Assembly: GCA_963720945.1 (NCBI GenBank)
Contig: CAVRHH010000029.1
Span: forward strand, 248,001-312,000
DNA: 64,000 nucleotides
Source of the DNA: Bog-532 sp963720945
GTDB taxonomy: Bacteria > Actinomycetota > Actinomycetes > Streptosporangiales > Streptosporangiaceae
Direction: 5' to 3'
The notes under the pieces are model-generated. The model worked only from the letters and a program-made list of their open reading frames with translations, had not been told where the DNA came from and made no database searches. The position numbers and the translations under genes were made by a program. Below are positions 8,355-17,217 of the stretch, in pieces. Position 1 is the stretch's first letter; every line of letters begins with the position of its first letter.

Positions 8355-8386
8355 TATCGCGTTTTAATGTCAAGCTATATCGCGTT
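8355..8386 (-). promoter_or_regulatory. Candidate P450 promoter with paired repeats
   Basis: Read on the minus strand, TTGACA (8368-8373) is flanked by two direct copies of AACGCGATA (8355-8363 and 8378-8386) exactly 23 bp apart, about two helical turns. A regulator dimer bound to both would cover the -35 region. The -10 is not clear. Confidence 0.45.
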
Positions 8387-8547
8387 GCCCTCCGGAGTCC
8401 TGGCGTCCGAAGGCTGCAAGGCGGCGCCCGCCACAAAAGCTGCGCCTGGGCACCGGCTCCACCCCTGCCCGTGCCCCTAATGGCACTGCGCGGCGGCGGC
8501 GTGGTCCGTAACAGCCCCGGGCGGCACTGCGGCAACCCCACTTGCTT

Positions 8548-8579
8548 ATAGCATACGATGCATATAGCTTTCGATGCAT
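8548..8579 (+). promoter_or_regulatory. Tandem 16-bp repeats at the toxin-antitoxin start
   Basis: ATAGCATACGATGCAT (8548-8563) is followed directly by ATAGCTTTCGATGCAT (8564-8579), 14 of 16 identical, ending on the toxin start codon. HigA/XRE antitoxins autoregulate by binding such repeats; the transcript is probably leaderless or nearly so. Confidence 0.6.
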
Positions 8580-8943
8580 GACAGGCTTGTATGCGGTTGA
8601 GGTCGAGCCTGAAGTCCGGTCCTGGCTGGCAGGGCTGAGCGATCGCGACTTCGGCCGGGTGGACTTCCACGTCGGGCTGCTCGCCGAGCGTGCCGAAGAT
8701 CTCGGAGAACCCTATACCCGCCATCTCAGCGGCAAAGTCCGCGAGCTCCGGTTTCACTTACTGGCCCAGCAGACCCGCATCACCTACTGGCTCGCGCCCG
8801 GCCGGAGAATCATCCTCCTCACCGTCTTCCGCAAAACCCGCAACGCCGAAACCGCCGAAGTCGCTCGCGCCGTGCACGCCCAGAAAGTCTGCGAGGCCGA
8901 GCACGGTCCCGCCCACGACACGTTCGGCCGAGAGGTGCCCTGA
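8578..8943 (+). CDS. HigB/RelE-type toxin (Gp49-like)
   Basis: A 121-residue protein of the phage-derived Gp49-like/HigB family: VEPEVRSWLAGLSD, EPYTRHLSGKVRELRFHL, RITYWLAPGRRIILLTVFRKTRN and a helical C-terminal tail. Family members are ribosome-dependent mRNA endonucleases of the RelE fold, with basic residues at the active site; the Arg/Lys-rich FRKTRN strand is the usual location. Start ATG 8578 follows the tandem operator. The antitoxin gene begins one base after the stop, toxin first, which is the HigBA order. The C-terminal AHAQKV-like segment is typical of this subgroup. Active status cannot be judged, but no lesion is seen. Confidence 0.85.
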   Translation: MTGLYAVEVEPEVRSWLAGLSDRDFGRVDFHVGLLAERAEDLGEPYTRHLSGKVRELRFHLLAQQTRITYWLAPGRRIILLTVFRKTRNAETAEVARAVHAQKVCEAEHGPAHDTFGREVP

Positions 8944-8944
8944 G

Positions 8945-9241
8945 ATGACCAGCGATCACTCCTCTTACGACGACCTGGCTCGCGGGCGACGCGAGAGCCC
9001 GGGCTATCGCGAGGGCTACGCCGAGGCTCAGCGTGCCTTCCGCATTGGCCAGGCCGTCCGCGAACGCCGCCTGGCCCTCGGCCTGTCCCAAGTCGAACTC
9101 GCCGCCCAGGCCGGCATGACCCAGCCCGCACTTTCCCGCCTGGAGGCAGGCGGTGTCATCCCCACCATCCCCCTGCTCGAGCGGATCTCCGCAGCCCTCG
9201 ACGCCGACCTCATCGTCGCGATATCCCCCCACGCCGCCTGA
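8945..9241 (+). CDS. HigA-type antitoxin, XRE helix-turn-helix
   Basis: 98 residues: acidic N terminus, then a Cro/C1-type HTH with RIGQAVRERRLALGLSQVEL, AAQAGMTQPALSRLEAG and a C-terminal segment IPTIPLLERISAALDADL. It would neutralise the preceding toxin and repress the operon at the 16-bp repeats. It starts one base after the toxin stop (TGAG ATG). The last third of the gene plus its 3' flank is duplicated at 3339-3513, next to the truncated pglZ. Confidence 0.88.
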   Translation: MTSDHSSYDDLARGRRESPGYREGYAEAQRAFRIGQAVRERRLALGLSQVELAAQAGMTQPALSRLEAGGVIPTIPLLERISAALDADLIVAISPHAA

Positions 9242-9308
9242 TACCAGGGAGAGCTGATCGACTTCGCCCTGTCGCACCGCTTCGACCGATTCAGGCACCT
9301 ACCGGTTA
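9134..9308 (+). repeat. Copy B (native) of the 175-bp repeat
   Basis: The parental context of the repeat: the antitoxin 3' end plus ~67 bp of flank. The similarity to copy A resumes briefly beyond the IS5 insertion (GGTTAGCCG) and then ends at about 9312. Confidence 0.9.
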
Positions 9309-9561
9309 GCCGACCTTATGCCTCAGATAACCGATGCCCGCCGACACGATCCATTCTGCCGAATTGGAATCGAGGTCCCAGGGCCGGAGCAGCAGCGTGC
9401 GGGTAAGAGCGTCGCGGTCCTGAACCCGCTCTGGCTCCGGGCGCAGCCAGTTCCGCAGTTCTCCGTCCTGCCCCAGTGGTCATCGCCAGGATTGTCCAGG
9501 GCGGTCAGGAAGGGCAAGCAAAGCAAGCAGGCGGGGCCACAGGCCGACGTTGGCTTCGGTG

Positions 9562-9714
9562 GCGGAACGGCCACACAGCCTGGCTATTTACTCAGGCGCG
9601 CGGACCGACATCATCAACGCCCACGCCGACCTGCGGGCCGCCCTGGACATGCTGGTCAAGTTCTCTGGGCCGGACCGGCACGGCACGCCCGCAGCGCCGG
9701 AGCCACGGCACTAG
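9562..9714 (+). CDS. Short hypothetical ORF (possible C-terminal fragment)
   Basis: GTG 9562 to TAG 9712, 50 codons. The second half reads like genuine protein (TDIINAHADLRAALDMLV, a helix of mixed composition), whereas the N terminus does not. No ribosome-binding site is evident. It could be the surviving tail of a lost gene; the rest of 9310-9716 shows nothing I can support. Confidence 0.25.
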   Translation, partial: AERPHSLAIYSGARTDIINAHADLRAALDMLVKFSGPDRHGTPAAPEPRH

Positions 9715-9716
9715 CT

Positions 9717-10850
9717 TCAGCCAGCCAGCGCGGCGGCGATCATGGGGTCGACGCGGACCGCGCCCGCGAAATCGACGGTGGTGCTGACCACATCAACCTG
9801 GACGTTCTCGCCCGTCCGGGGAGCCTGGACCATCTTCCCGTTCCCGATGTAGATCGCGACGTGCGAGATGTACGTGGGATCGGCCGGGTCGGTGCGGTAG
9901 AAGAGCAGGTCGCCCGGCTCGAGCTGGCTGACCGGGACGAGCGGGCCGGTCATCGCCTGGTCGGCGGCCACCCGGGGCATGGCCAGGCCGGCCTGCGTGA
10001 ACGACCATTTGACCAGGCCTGAGCAGTCGAACGCGGTCGGGCCGGCCGCTCCGTACACGTACGGGCGGCCCACCCGGCTGAGGGCGGCGGTCAGCATCCT
10101 GGTGACCTGGACGTGGCTGACGACTCCCCCGGTCGTCTGGGTGGTGAGCGGCTCGATCCAGGTGTTGCGGGGGGTCATCGCTTTTATCGTCATGATCATC
10201 GAGGCCGGATTAGCGCGCGGGGCGCTGATCACCACGGCGTTCGACGCGGGCATGCCGAGGGAGCGGGCGACGGTGTGGGAGACCAGCGCGTCGACGCCCG
10301 CGATGCCGGTGGCGCCGAACCCGCCGACCCGCAGGCTCACCCGCTTGGCTCCGGCCACGGAGATCACGCTGCCGAGCGACAGCCGGTCCTGGCTGCCGAG
10401 CGTGCTGGAGACGACGGCGGCGCCGTTCGCCACGGCCTGCCAGATCTGATTCGAGGCGGCCATCGTCTTGGCCGTGTAGCCGCGGAAGGTGGACGGGTTG
10501 ACGCCCAGCACGGCGGCGGACGTATTGTTCACCTTCAGCTCGCCCGCCTCGACGGGCTGGGTGGCGGCGACGCCGGGGAGCTTTCTGAGGGCGGTCAGCG
10601 TCTTCGCGCTGAGCGATACCGGCGCGACCACCAGCATGTCGGCCTCGACGAGCCCGTGCAGGGGCGCGACGGCGGGGGTGCCGCCAGCGTCCTGTGAGCG
10701 TGCGGCGGGCAGCGTCATAGCGGTCAGGCGAATGGCAGCGGGCCCGCTCGCCACTGATCCCGCGCCGGGTCCGGTAACCGGCCAGATAGCCGGAACGCTC
10801 AGACCCACTGTCGCTCCAAGCAGTGCGGAAGCAAGCCATTTGCAGCCCAT
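9717..10850 (-). CDS. Secreted NlpC/P60 cell-wall hydrolase with MacB-like N-terminal domain
   Basis: 377 residues with an N-terminal signal/anchor segment (MGCKWLASALLGATVGLSV). Residues ~70-235 resemble the extracytoplasmic MacB/FtsX-type core of ABC permeases (LPGVAATQPVEAGELKV, LGVNPSTFRGY, VVSSTLGSQDRLSLGSVI). The C-terminal ~120 residues are an NlpC/P60 (C40) peptidase: Cys in AFDCSGLVKWSF, then GDLLFYR and His in ISHVAIYIGNGKMVQAP. Such enzymes cut peptidoglycan stem peptides. ATG 10850 is preferred over the longer 10895 start because a GGGGGG ribosome site sits eight bases before it. Divergent from the LCP gene, also envelope-related, 340 bp away. A stand-alone MacB-core fused to a hydrolase recalls FtsEX-controlled hydrolases, but that link is inference. 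Confidence 0.8.
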   Translation of the reverse strand: MGCKWLASALLGATVGLSVPAIWPVTGPGAGSVASGPAAIRLTAMTLPAARSQDAGGTPAVAPLHGLVEADMLVVAPVSLSAKTLTALRKLPGVAATQPVEAGELKVNNTSAAVLGVNPSTFRGYTAKTMAASNQIWQAVANGAAVVSSTLGSQDRLSLGSVISVAGAKRVSLRVGGFGATGIAGVDALVSHTVARSLGMPASNAVVISAPRANPASMIMTIKAMTPRNTWIEPLTTQTTGGVVSHVQVTRMLTAALSRVGRPYVYGAAGPTAFDCSGLVKWSFTQAGLAMPRVAADQAMTGPLVPVSQLEPGDLLFYRTDPADPTYISHVAIYIGNGKMVQAPRTGENVQVDVVSTTVDFAGAVRVDPMIAAALAG

Positions 10851-11187
10851 GCGCCAAATCCCCCCGAATGACCTGAACCGGGCTATTCGCCCCAACCGGT
10901 CTATGCGCGACTATTCAGCCGTCTGATGCCGATGCACCCCTTCCTTGCTCTGCAGTGAGCCTTCCACCATGTGACGTCAGCGAACCTTTATTTGTTTACG
11001 GAATGCGACGCACCGGATTCATGCGGTAACAATTTGGACCGCTAACCGTGGCAAAACGGACAGTTCCGGGCCGCTGCTGCCCTGGGTAGTCAGCGGCGTC
11101 ATCCGCCAGCCGACAGGATGAAATTGCCTTGATCTTGTAGCCTTCGGACGAGGGGCATCAATCCGGAATCTGGCCGGAGGGAACCGA

Positions 11188-12747
11188 GTGCCCAGGTCAC
11201 ACGGTGGTATAGGCATCGCCGGCAAAGCCGGCTACGCGGTGGCCTGCGGGCTCTCCGCCGTGGTGCTGGTGGTGAGCGGCTTCGCCTATTACGTGAGGGC
11301 CCAGGTAAACAGCATCGGCGGCTCGGACGTCATCAGCGGGGGGCCGCAGACCGGTGCCATGAACATCCTGCTGATGGGCCTGGAAAGCCGCACCGATTAT
11401 GACGGGAACATCCTGCCGGCCGATCTCCTCGCCGCTATGCACGCGGGCAGCGTGCAAGGCGTCGAGAATGGCGTCGGCGGCCAGGACACGAACACCCTGA
11501 TCCTTATTCACATCTTCGCGGGCGGGCAGAAGGCGGTCGGCTTCTCGATCCCGCGTGATGACTGGGTGACGTTCCCCCAGCCGTATGACGGTCAGTCGCA
11601 GGGCAAGATCGACCAGGCCTACGGCCTCGCCTGGGCTCAGAGCCTGAACCAGACCGCCAATTCCAGCATGAGCAAGGACCAGCGCTACCTGCAGGCCAAC
11701 GAGGCTGGCCAGGCCGCCACGATCGCCACCGTCACGGCTCTGACCGGGGTGCACGTCGATCACTTCGCAGAGGTCAATCTGGCCGGGTTCTACGAGCTCG
11801 CGCAGACCTTCGGCGGCATCGAGGCGTGCCTGAAGTCCTACAACGGGGGCCAGAATCTGCATGACGCTAACTCCGGCTTCAACCAGCCGCACGCCGGTTA
11901 CCTGTACCTGTCACCCCCGCAGGCGCTGGCGTTCGTACGGGAGCGGGATAACCTCCCCAACGGTGACCTGGACCGTACCCACCGGCAGCAAGCCGTCATC
12001 GACTACGTGATCTGGAAGCTTGAGCACGAAGGGATATTCAGCGACCTCGGCCAGCTCACGAGCTTGCTCGGCGTGGCGAAGAAATACGTGATCACCGACT
12101 CGGGCTGGCAGATCCTCACGTTCGCCACCGAGATGAAGGCCCTGACCGGGAAGAACCTGACCTTCCAGACGGCGCCGGTCATCACCACCGACGGCCAGAT
12201 GGATGGCCAGACCGTGAACCTCGTGGATCCGGCCGCGATCAAGCAAGTCGTGCAGAACACCTTTTACCCGCCGCCGCCCGTGACGCAGCCGACGGCGAGC
12301 ACATCGCCGGGGAATCCGGTGTCGCTGCCGGCCAGCGCGATCACCGTGGACGTCTACAACGGCGGCGGCACGCCCGGGCTGGCCGGTCAGCTGTCGCAGG
12401 CGCTGACGTCGGCCGGCTTCAAGGCGGGCAAGGTCGGCAACATCGCCTCCCAGCCGTCCACCCAGGTGCTGTACGGCACGGGAGCGGAGGCGAGCGCGGC
12501 GAAGATCGCCGGGTATTTCAACGGCGTGGCCGCAACGCCGGGCAGTTCGGTGGCAGCCGGTCACGTGGAGGTCCTGCTGGGCACGGGCGCCACATCGGTG
12601 CCCCCCGGCATCGGCTCAGCCACCTCGTCAGCTTCCCCGGCCAGTTCCCCGTCCGCCAGCCCCACGTCATCGGCGGACAACGGCCAGGCCGGCGCCCCGG
12701 TCACAGTGGCCCCGAGCGCGCCATACGGCATTCCCTGCGTGTACTAA
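11188..12747 (+). CDS. LytR-CpsA-Psr (LCP) family phosphotransferase
   Basis: 519 residues: short cytosolic N terminus, one membrane helix (GYAVACGLSAVVLVVSGFAYYV, ~14-35), LCP domain (NILLMGLESRTDYDGN, DTNTLILIHI, VGFSIPRDDWV, KIDQAYG, HFAEVNLAGFYEL, ALAFVRERDNL, DLDRTHRQQAVI), then a LytR_C domain (ITVDVYNGGGTPGLAGQLSQ) and a Ser/Pro/Ala-rich tail. LCP enzymes attach glycopolymers to peptidoglycan from lipid carriers outside the membrane; the conserved Asp and Arg residues of the pocket are present. Start GTG 11188 with GGAGGGA upstream. It is monocistronic as far as can be seen. The disordered C-terminal tail (SSASPASSPSASPTSSAD) is longer than usual. Confidence 0.92.
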   Translation: MPRSHGGIGIAGKAGYAVACGLSAVVLVVSGFAYYVRAQVNSIGGSDVISGGPQTGAMNILLMGLESRTDYDGNILPADLLAAMHAGSVQGVENGVGGQDTNTLILIHIFAGGQKAVGFSIPRDDWVTFPQPYDGQSQGKIDQAYGLAWAQSLNQTANSSMSKDQRYLQANEAGQAATIATVTALTGVHVDHFAEVNLAGFYELAQTFGGIEACLKSYNGGQNLHDANSGFNQPHAGYLYLSPPQALAFVRERDNLPNGDLDRTHRQQAVIDYVIWKLEHEGIFSDLGQLTSLLGVAKKYVITDSGWQILTFATEMKALTGKNLTFQTAPVITTDGQMDGQTVNLVDPAAIKQVVQNTFYPPPPVTQPTASTSPGNPVSLPASAITVDVYNGGGTPGLAGQLSQALTSAGFKAGKVGNIASQPSTQVLYGTGAEASAAKIAGYFNGVAATPGSSVAAGHVEVLLGTGATSVPPGIGSATSSASPASSPSASPTSSADNGQAGAPVTVAPSAPYGIPCVY

Positions 12748-12839
12748 CGCTCAGCCGGGCCCGCCGGCGTGCCGCTCCTTGTGTTGCGGGGGCGCCGTGT
12801 CGCGGAGGGGCGCCCAGCCTGAATTGGTAAGGTACGCGG

Positions 12840-13373
12840 ATGACGACCGTTGCACCATTGCCGCGTTCAATCCGCCGCGCGTTCCACGAGGAACTCGGCC
12901 CCGAGCAGCGGTCCGCGCTGCTCAGCTGGCTGGCCTTCACCGGCACCTTTGCTGGGCTGCGCGCGCTCACCTACAGCATCCGGGCCGGCAAGGGCCCCTT
13001 CCAGAACATCAGCGTCGGCGGCGAGCACCTGCATCACTACATGTGGGGAATCGGCCTGCTGTCGGGCGTCGGCGCGGTCGCTGTCCGCGGTGAGGAACGG
13101 CACCGCCGTCATCCAGCCGTCGCGATCAGCTATGGCACCGGCAATGCGCTCATCGTGGATGAGTTCGCTCTGCTGCTCGACCTGAGGGACGTCTACTGGG
13201 CCAAGCAGGGCCGGATCTCGATCGACGTCGGTGTCGGCACTATCGCCCTAGCCGGGTCTTACTTCGCGGCTCTGCCGCTGCTCCGCAGGCTGCAGCGGGA
13301 CAGGAAGAAGGGGGCGGCTGCGGCCGGGCCGACGGGCGGTGCCGAGACGGCGACCGAATCCACGGTCGGCTGA
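12840..13373 (+). CDS. Conserved integral membrane protein
   Basis: 177 residues with about four hydrophobic segments (LSWLAFTGTFAGLRAL, MWGIGLLSGVGAVAV, GTGNALIVDEFALLLDL, VGVGTIALAGSYFAALPLL) and a conserved-looking histidine-rich motif GGEHLHHYMWG together with DEFALLLD. The His/Asp/Glu residues near the membrane could bind a metal; the same pattern is common in unnamed actinobacterial membrane proteins. The C terminus is charged and disordered. ATG 12840 follows a TACGCGG stretch without a good ribosome site, so translation may be leaderless. No function can be assigned. Confidence 0.75.
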   Translation: MTTVAPLPRSIRRAFHEELGPEQRSALLSWLAFTGTFAGLRALTYSIRAGKGPFQNISVGGEHLHHYMWGIGLLSGVGAVAVRGEERHRRHPAVAISYGTGNALIVDEFALLLDLRDVYWAKQGRISIDVGVGTIALAGSYFAALPLLRRLQRDRKKGAAAAGPTGGAETATESTVG

Positions 13374-13462
13374 GGCCGAGCGGGATAGTGACTGCTCGGT
13401 GCGGGTAGCTGGCAGTTCAGTTCCTCTGTGGTTGTGAGCCTGGTGATCGTATAGTGACTGCC

Positions 13463-14176
13463 ATGTCGGCCGCCCTGCCTCCCCCGGACGTGCCGGACGT
13501 GCCGGTGACCTCGGTGGCCGGCGCGATAGCCCGCATGGAGGCAATCGGGGCGGCGCTTCCCGCAGCCGATGGGCTCGCGTGCTTCAACCGCATGTACCTG
13601 GATGTGACCAGCCAGGTGTACAGCGAGCTCAAACAGGGCTTTTACGCCGACCCCGCGTTCATGACCCAGCTGGACGTGGATTTTGCCAACCTGTACTTCG
13701 CCGCGGCCGACATGGCGGGCAACCCGGCGGCTGTGCCGCTGGCCTGGCGGCCGCTGGCGGAGCGCCGCGCCGAGGCAGGGATCGAACCGATCCAGTTCGC
13801 GCTGGCGGGCATGAACGCCCATATCAACCACGACCTGCCGCTGGCCGTGGTCAGCACCTGCACCGCCCTGGCCACCTCACCGGAGGCCGGCCAGCATTAC
13901 GCGGACTACCAGAAAGTCGATCAGTTGCTGGACGCGGCCGAGCAGTCCATCCGGCAGTCCTTCGAATCCGCCGCCGAGCTGGCCGTTGATCGTCATCTGA
14001 CCGCGGTGGCCACCTTGACCTGCAACTGGAGTATGAACAGCGCCCGGGACATGGCGTGGAACAACTCCCTGCTGCTGTGGGCGCTCCGCGACGATCCGGT
14101 CCCTCGCGGGCTCTTCCTGGACAGCCTGGCCGCCTCGACAGCACTCGCCAGCCGGATGCTGCTGGTGGCGGTCTGA
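13463..14176 (+). CDS. DUF5995 family protein
   Basis: 237 residues matching DUF5995: TSVAGAIARMEAIGAALP, GLACFNRMYLDVTSQV, FMTQLDVDFANLYFAA, FALAGMNAHINHDLPLAVV, DYQKVDQLLDAAEQSI and ARDMAWNNSLLLWAL. The conserved FNRMY and NAHINHDL segments suggest a helical, possibly metal- or phospholipase-like fold, but the family has no established activity. ATG 13463 lies eight bases after a TATAGT -10 box at 13450-13455, so the message is probably leaderless. The last codons (MLLVAV) and the downstream palindrome GCGGTCTGAGACCGC recur at 18354-18404. Confidence 0.8.
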   Translation: MSAALPPPDVPDVPVTSVAGAIARMEAIGAALPAADGLACFNRMYLDVTSQVYSELKQGFYADPAFMTQLDVDFANLYFAAADMAGNPAAVPLAWRPLAERRAEAGIEPIQFALAGMNAHINHDLPLAVVSTCTALATSPEAGQHYADYQKVDQLLDAAEQSIRQSFESAAELAVDRHLTAVATLTCNWSMNSARDMAWNNSLLLWALRDDPVPRGLFLDSLAASTALASRMLLVAV

Positions 14177-14204
14177 GACCGCTCCGGCGGGAGCACTCCT
14201 GATC
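14154..14204 (+). repeat. 51-bp repeat: DUF5995 3' end plus palindrome (copy 1)
   Basis: Includes the last codons of DUF5995, the stop and the palindrome GCGGTCTGAGACCGC (14169-14183), then CGGCGGGAGCACTCCTGATC. It matches 18354-18404 with only a few mismatches. The palindrome is probably the gene's terminator. Confidence 0.8.
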
Positions 14205-14381
14205 GACGGGACGCAGGCCCTCATCGTGGCCAGCCCGGCGCTGATCCGGGTGGCGTGTAAGACGCCGCGGCAGATGTACCTGGCCAACGCTCTCTGCCAC
14301 GCGTGGGAGATGGAACCGTGACGGGCTGGCCTTTGCGGACAGCCTGGTGTCCGGTCGGCTGAACTGGCCTGGCGGCTATTT

Positions 14382-14479
14382 CGTTAAGAGGTCGTACGGT
14401 CACCTTCGTTAAGAGGTCGTACGGTCACCTTCGTTAAGAGGTCGTACGGTCACCTTCGTTAAGAGGTCGTACGGTCACC
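14382..14479 (+). repeat. Four tandem 25-bp repeats
   Basis: Units start at 14382, 14407, 14432 and 14457; each begins CGTTAAGAGGTCGTACGGTC, and the first three are identical. The unit has a central CGTACG palindrome. The array ends 57 bp before the NERD-helicase start, with a TAAGAT -10-like box between (14507-14512), so it may be a multi-site operator. No spacers, so not a CRISPR. Confidence 0.9.
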
Positions 14480-14536
14480 GTGGCGAATGTGGTGCTTATG
14501 GTGAATAGGTAAGATTTTCCTCGACCGGGATGTCGC

Positions 14537-16746
14537 GTGAGCTTGGTTCCCGATGACTCACCGGCCTGGCCGTCCGCGCTGGGCCAGGCCGCTGCGATCG
14601 GATCGGAGATCGAATCGGTCCAGCGGCAGATCCGCCAGCTGACCGAGCTGCTGGCCGAGCTTCGCCGCCGGCAGCAGGCCTGGGAGACCGGCGGCCGGGG
14701 CGAACAAGCGGTCATGCGGGTTCTGGTCGGCATGGATGCGACCTGGCACGTCCTGGCCGACCGGCGCTGGCCCGGCACCCGGCGAGCCAACATCGACGTG
14801 ATCCTGGCCGGGCCGGGCGGAGTGTTCGTGATCGACGTCAAGACCTGGCGGGCCGAGGTGCGGGTGGAACGGGGCCGGCTATGGCGCGGTGATGCCGATG
14901 CCCAGGACGACGTCACCAAGCTGCTGGACCAGACCGCCGCGGTGGAGGAGGTCCTCGCCGGAGCGGGTTTAGCTCCCACCGAGGTCGTGCCGCTGCTGGT
15001 GCTGGCGGGCCGCCGGAACGTCCGGGCCCACCTGGACCGGGTCGTCCTCCTAGGCGAGAAGGACCTGGTCCGGGAGCTGGTCAGGTGGGGAGTGCGGCTT
15101 CCCCCGGACCTGATCGATCGGCTCATCGCCACGCTGGACCAGGAATGCCCGCCGATGCCGGACGGGGACGCGCCGATGGCGGACGGGGATGCACGCGATC
15201 CGCATCGCCCTGCACCCGGCTTGTCGCGGCGCTCCCGGAGCCAGTCCCGGCGTTCAGCTGCTCCGGACCGGCAACCGGGCTCCCCGGTAGCCGGTCCGGA
15301 GGACGCGCTGGTGAGCCGGGAAGAGCTCTGGCAGGCCCTGCTGGAAGCGGCGGGACGGGAACCGATCGAGTCCTGGATGACCTGGCTGCACCCGCTGCAG
15401 GCCCGGCAGGTGAACCGGGAGTTCTCCGGGCCGTCCCGGATCCGCGGCGGGGCCGGCACCGGGAAAACCGTCCTGGCCCTGCACCGGGCCAGCTACCTGG
15501 CCAGCCGGGCCGGCGGGTGCTGTTCACGTCCTTCGTCCGGACCCTGCCGGCGGTGCATGAGGCCCTGTTTGCCCGGCTCGCGCCGTCCCGGCCCGGCCCG
15601 GTGACGTTCGTGGGGGTGCACGCACTGGCCAGCCGGCGGCTCAGGGAGAACCAGAACCGCGGCCGGCTGGACGAACGGGGCGCGAAGGCCTGCTTCGCGC
15701 AGGCCTGGGAGTCGGCCGGCGAGGGGTCGTCCCTGCCCGGGCTGGGCCGGGACAAGAAGTACTGGCACGACGAGATCAGCTTGGTCATCAAGGGCCGCGG
15801 CCTGGTGAATTTCGGTGAGTACGCGCGGCTGGCCCGGGTTGGCCGCCGGGCCCCGCTGACTCCGGCCGCCCGGGCCGACGTGTGGCACCTGTACGAGGAC
15901 TACCAGGAACGCCTCGCCGGACGGGGCATTCTGGACTGGGCGGACACGCTGCGGATCGCGCGGGACCTGGCCCGGGCGCAGGCGGCGGGCGGAGCCGACA
16001 CCGGGTTCGACGCGGTGATCGTTGATGAGGTGCAGGACCTTACCTGCGTCGGGCTGCAGTTCCTGCACGCCCTCGTCGGGGACCGCCCGGACGGCTTGCT
16101 GATGGTCGGCGACGGTCAGCAGTCGATCTACCCCGGCGGTTTCACCCTGTCCGAGGCGGGCATCTCCGTGGTCGGGCGGTCCACCGTGCTGAACCGCAAC
16201 TACCGCAACGGCGAGCGGATCCTGCGCTACGCCCTCTCGGTCGTGGCCGCTGACCAGTTCGACGACCTGGACACCAACCCGGTCCCTGGGCAGCGTGACG
16301 TGCAGACCGCGCGCCCGGGCGGCACGGTAGTGGAGGCTACCGGAGGTCCGGCCACGCAGGGCGCCGCGTTGCGGGTGCACATCCGGAAACTCCACCATCA
16401 GGACGGCGTCCGCTATGGCGACATGGCCGTGCTGGCCCCCACCAACACGGCGGCGGCGCGATGGCGGGACGTCCTGGCCGGCGGGGAGATCCCGGTCATC
16501 CCGCTGGAGGAGTACACGGGGACCCCGCGCGACCGGGTCAAGGTCGGGACGTTTTACCGGGCGAAAGGACTGGAGTTCGCCCATGTGCTCATCCCGGACC
16601 GCGATCGCTATCCCCGGTCCCGGTTCGCCCACGAGTCCGACGACGCCTACCGGGAGCGCACCGAACTGGAGCGCCGGGTCCTGTTCGTGGCCATGACCCG
16701 GGCCCGGGACGGCCTGTGGCTCGGTACCGGCCCGGGATCTCGCTGA
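14537..16746 (+). pseudogene. NERD nuclease-UvrD-like helicase, one frameshift
   Basis: The two frames join into one ~736-residue protein. N-terminal coiled coil (~20-50), NERD nuclease-related domain (GGRGEQAV, RANIDVILAG, GGVFVIDVKTW; ~52-135), a charged linker, then superfamily 1 helicase: Walker A RIRGGAGTGKTVLAL (~300), Walker B VIVDEVQDLT, VGDGQQSIYPGG, LNRNYRNG, VGTFYRAKGLEF and VLFVAMTRARDGLWL. The break is near 15515, where AGCCGGGCCGGCGGGTG lacks one base. Everything before and after is well conserved, so this is a recent lesion or a sequencing error. Start GTG 14537. NERD-helicases act on nucleic acid and some are linked to phage defence; nothing here proves that. Confidence 0.8.
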
Positions 16747-17217
16747 CGGCTCTCTGGCAACTTCGTCAGCGGACGGTTCTGGAGCAGGAGCGTTCTCCCG
16801 AGCGGACGGTGTGTAGTCCCGGTATTTTCGCTCACGTCAGACCCGATTCCGCGAATAGCGCAGTGAGCAGATCGCTGCCTTTGTAAATGATCTTGGTGTG
16901 CCAGGATTGCTGTGGCGGGCATGCAGGGCGCCGTCTCCGCGATCGTCACAGCCCTCGGCGCGGACGCCAGCATTGAGCTTTCCGGCTCCGCAGCCCGCGC
17001 CCGCCCGGCCGCCTCAGTCACGCCGCTGACCGAATAATCAGCACTTATTAAATGCGCGGAAATATGGCCAGCAAAGCCCTGGCGCACCGACAGTCCCGGC
17101 GAAACAGGACGAATGGCACTTCTCAATGGGCCATAGGTCCTCTGTCGGCCCCTATGGCGAGGCGTAAACCGTGATAAGGAAGCCAGATCACCGAGATGAC
17201 ACAGGGGGGTTCATGTC
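16747..17217. other. Intergenic stretch, no gene seen
   Basis: Composition is mixed and no supported frame crosses it. The only structured element is the inverted repeat at 17130-17158 upstream of the Acg-like gene. Confidence 0.6.
17130..17158 (+). promoter_or_regulatory. Inverted repeat upstream of Acg-like gene
   Basis: GCCATAGG (17130-17137) and CCTATGGC (17151-17158) form a perfect 8-bp inverted repeat around AGGTCC..GGCCCCT. Acg genes are hypoxia-regulon members controlled by DosR/DevR at GGGACC/GGTCCC-like palindromes, and this site lies 60 bp before the start. The match is partial. Confidence 0.4.

Noticed and set aside
7027..8757. P450 with a 576-residue reading
   Set aside because: The first 174 residues lack similarity to P450 and cover a promoter-like region; ATG 8235 has a ribosome site.
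9318..10022. 234-residue plus-strand ORF antisense to the NlpC/P60 gene
   Set aside because: Arg/Gly/His-rich shadow frame; the minus strand carries the catalytic motifs.
14382..14479. Tandem 25-bp array as a CRISPR
   Set aside because: Units abut with no spacers and no cas genes are present.
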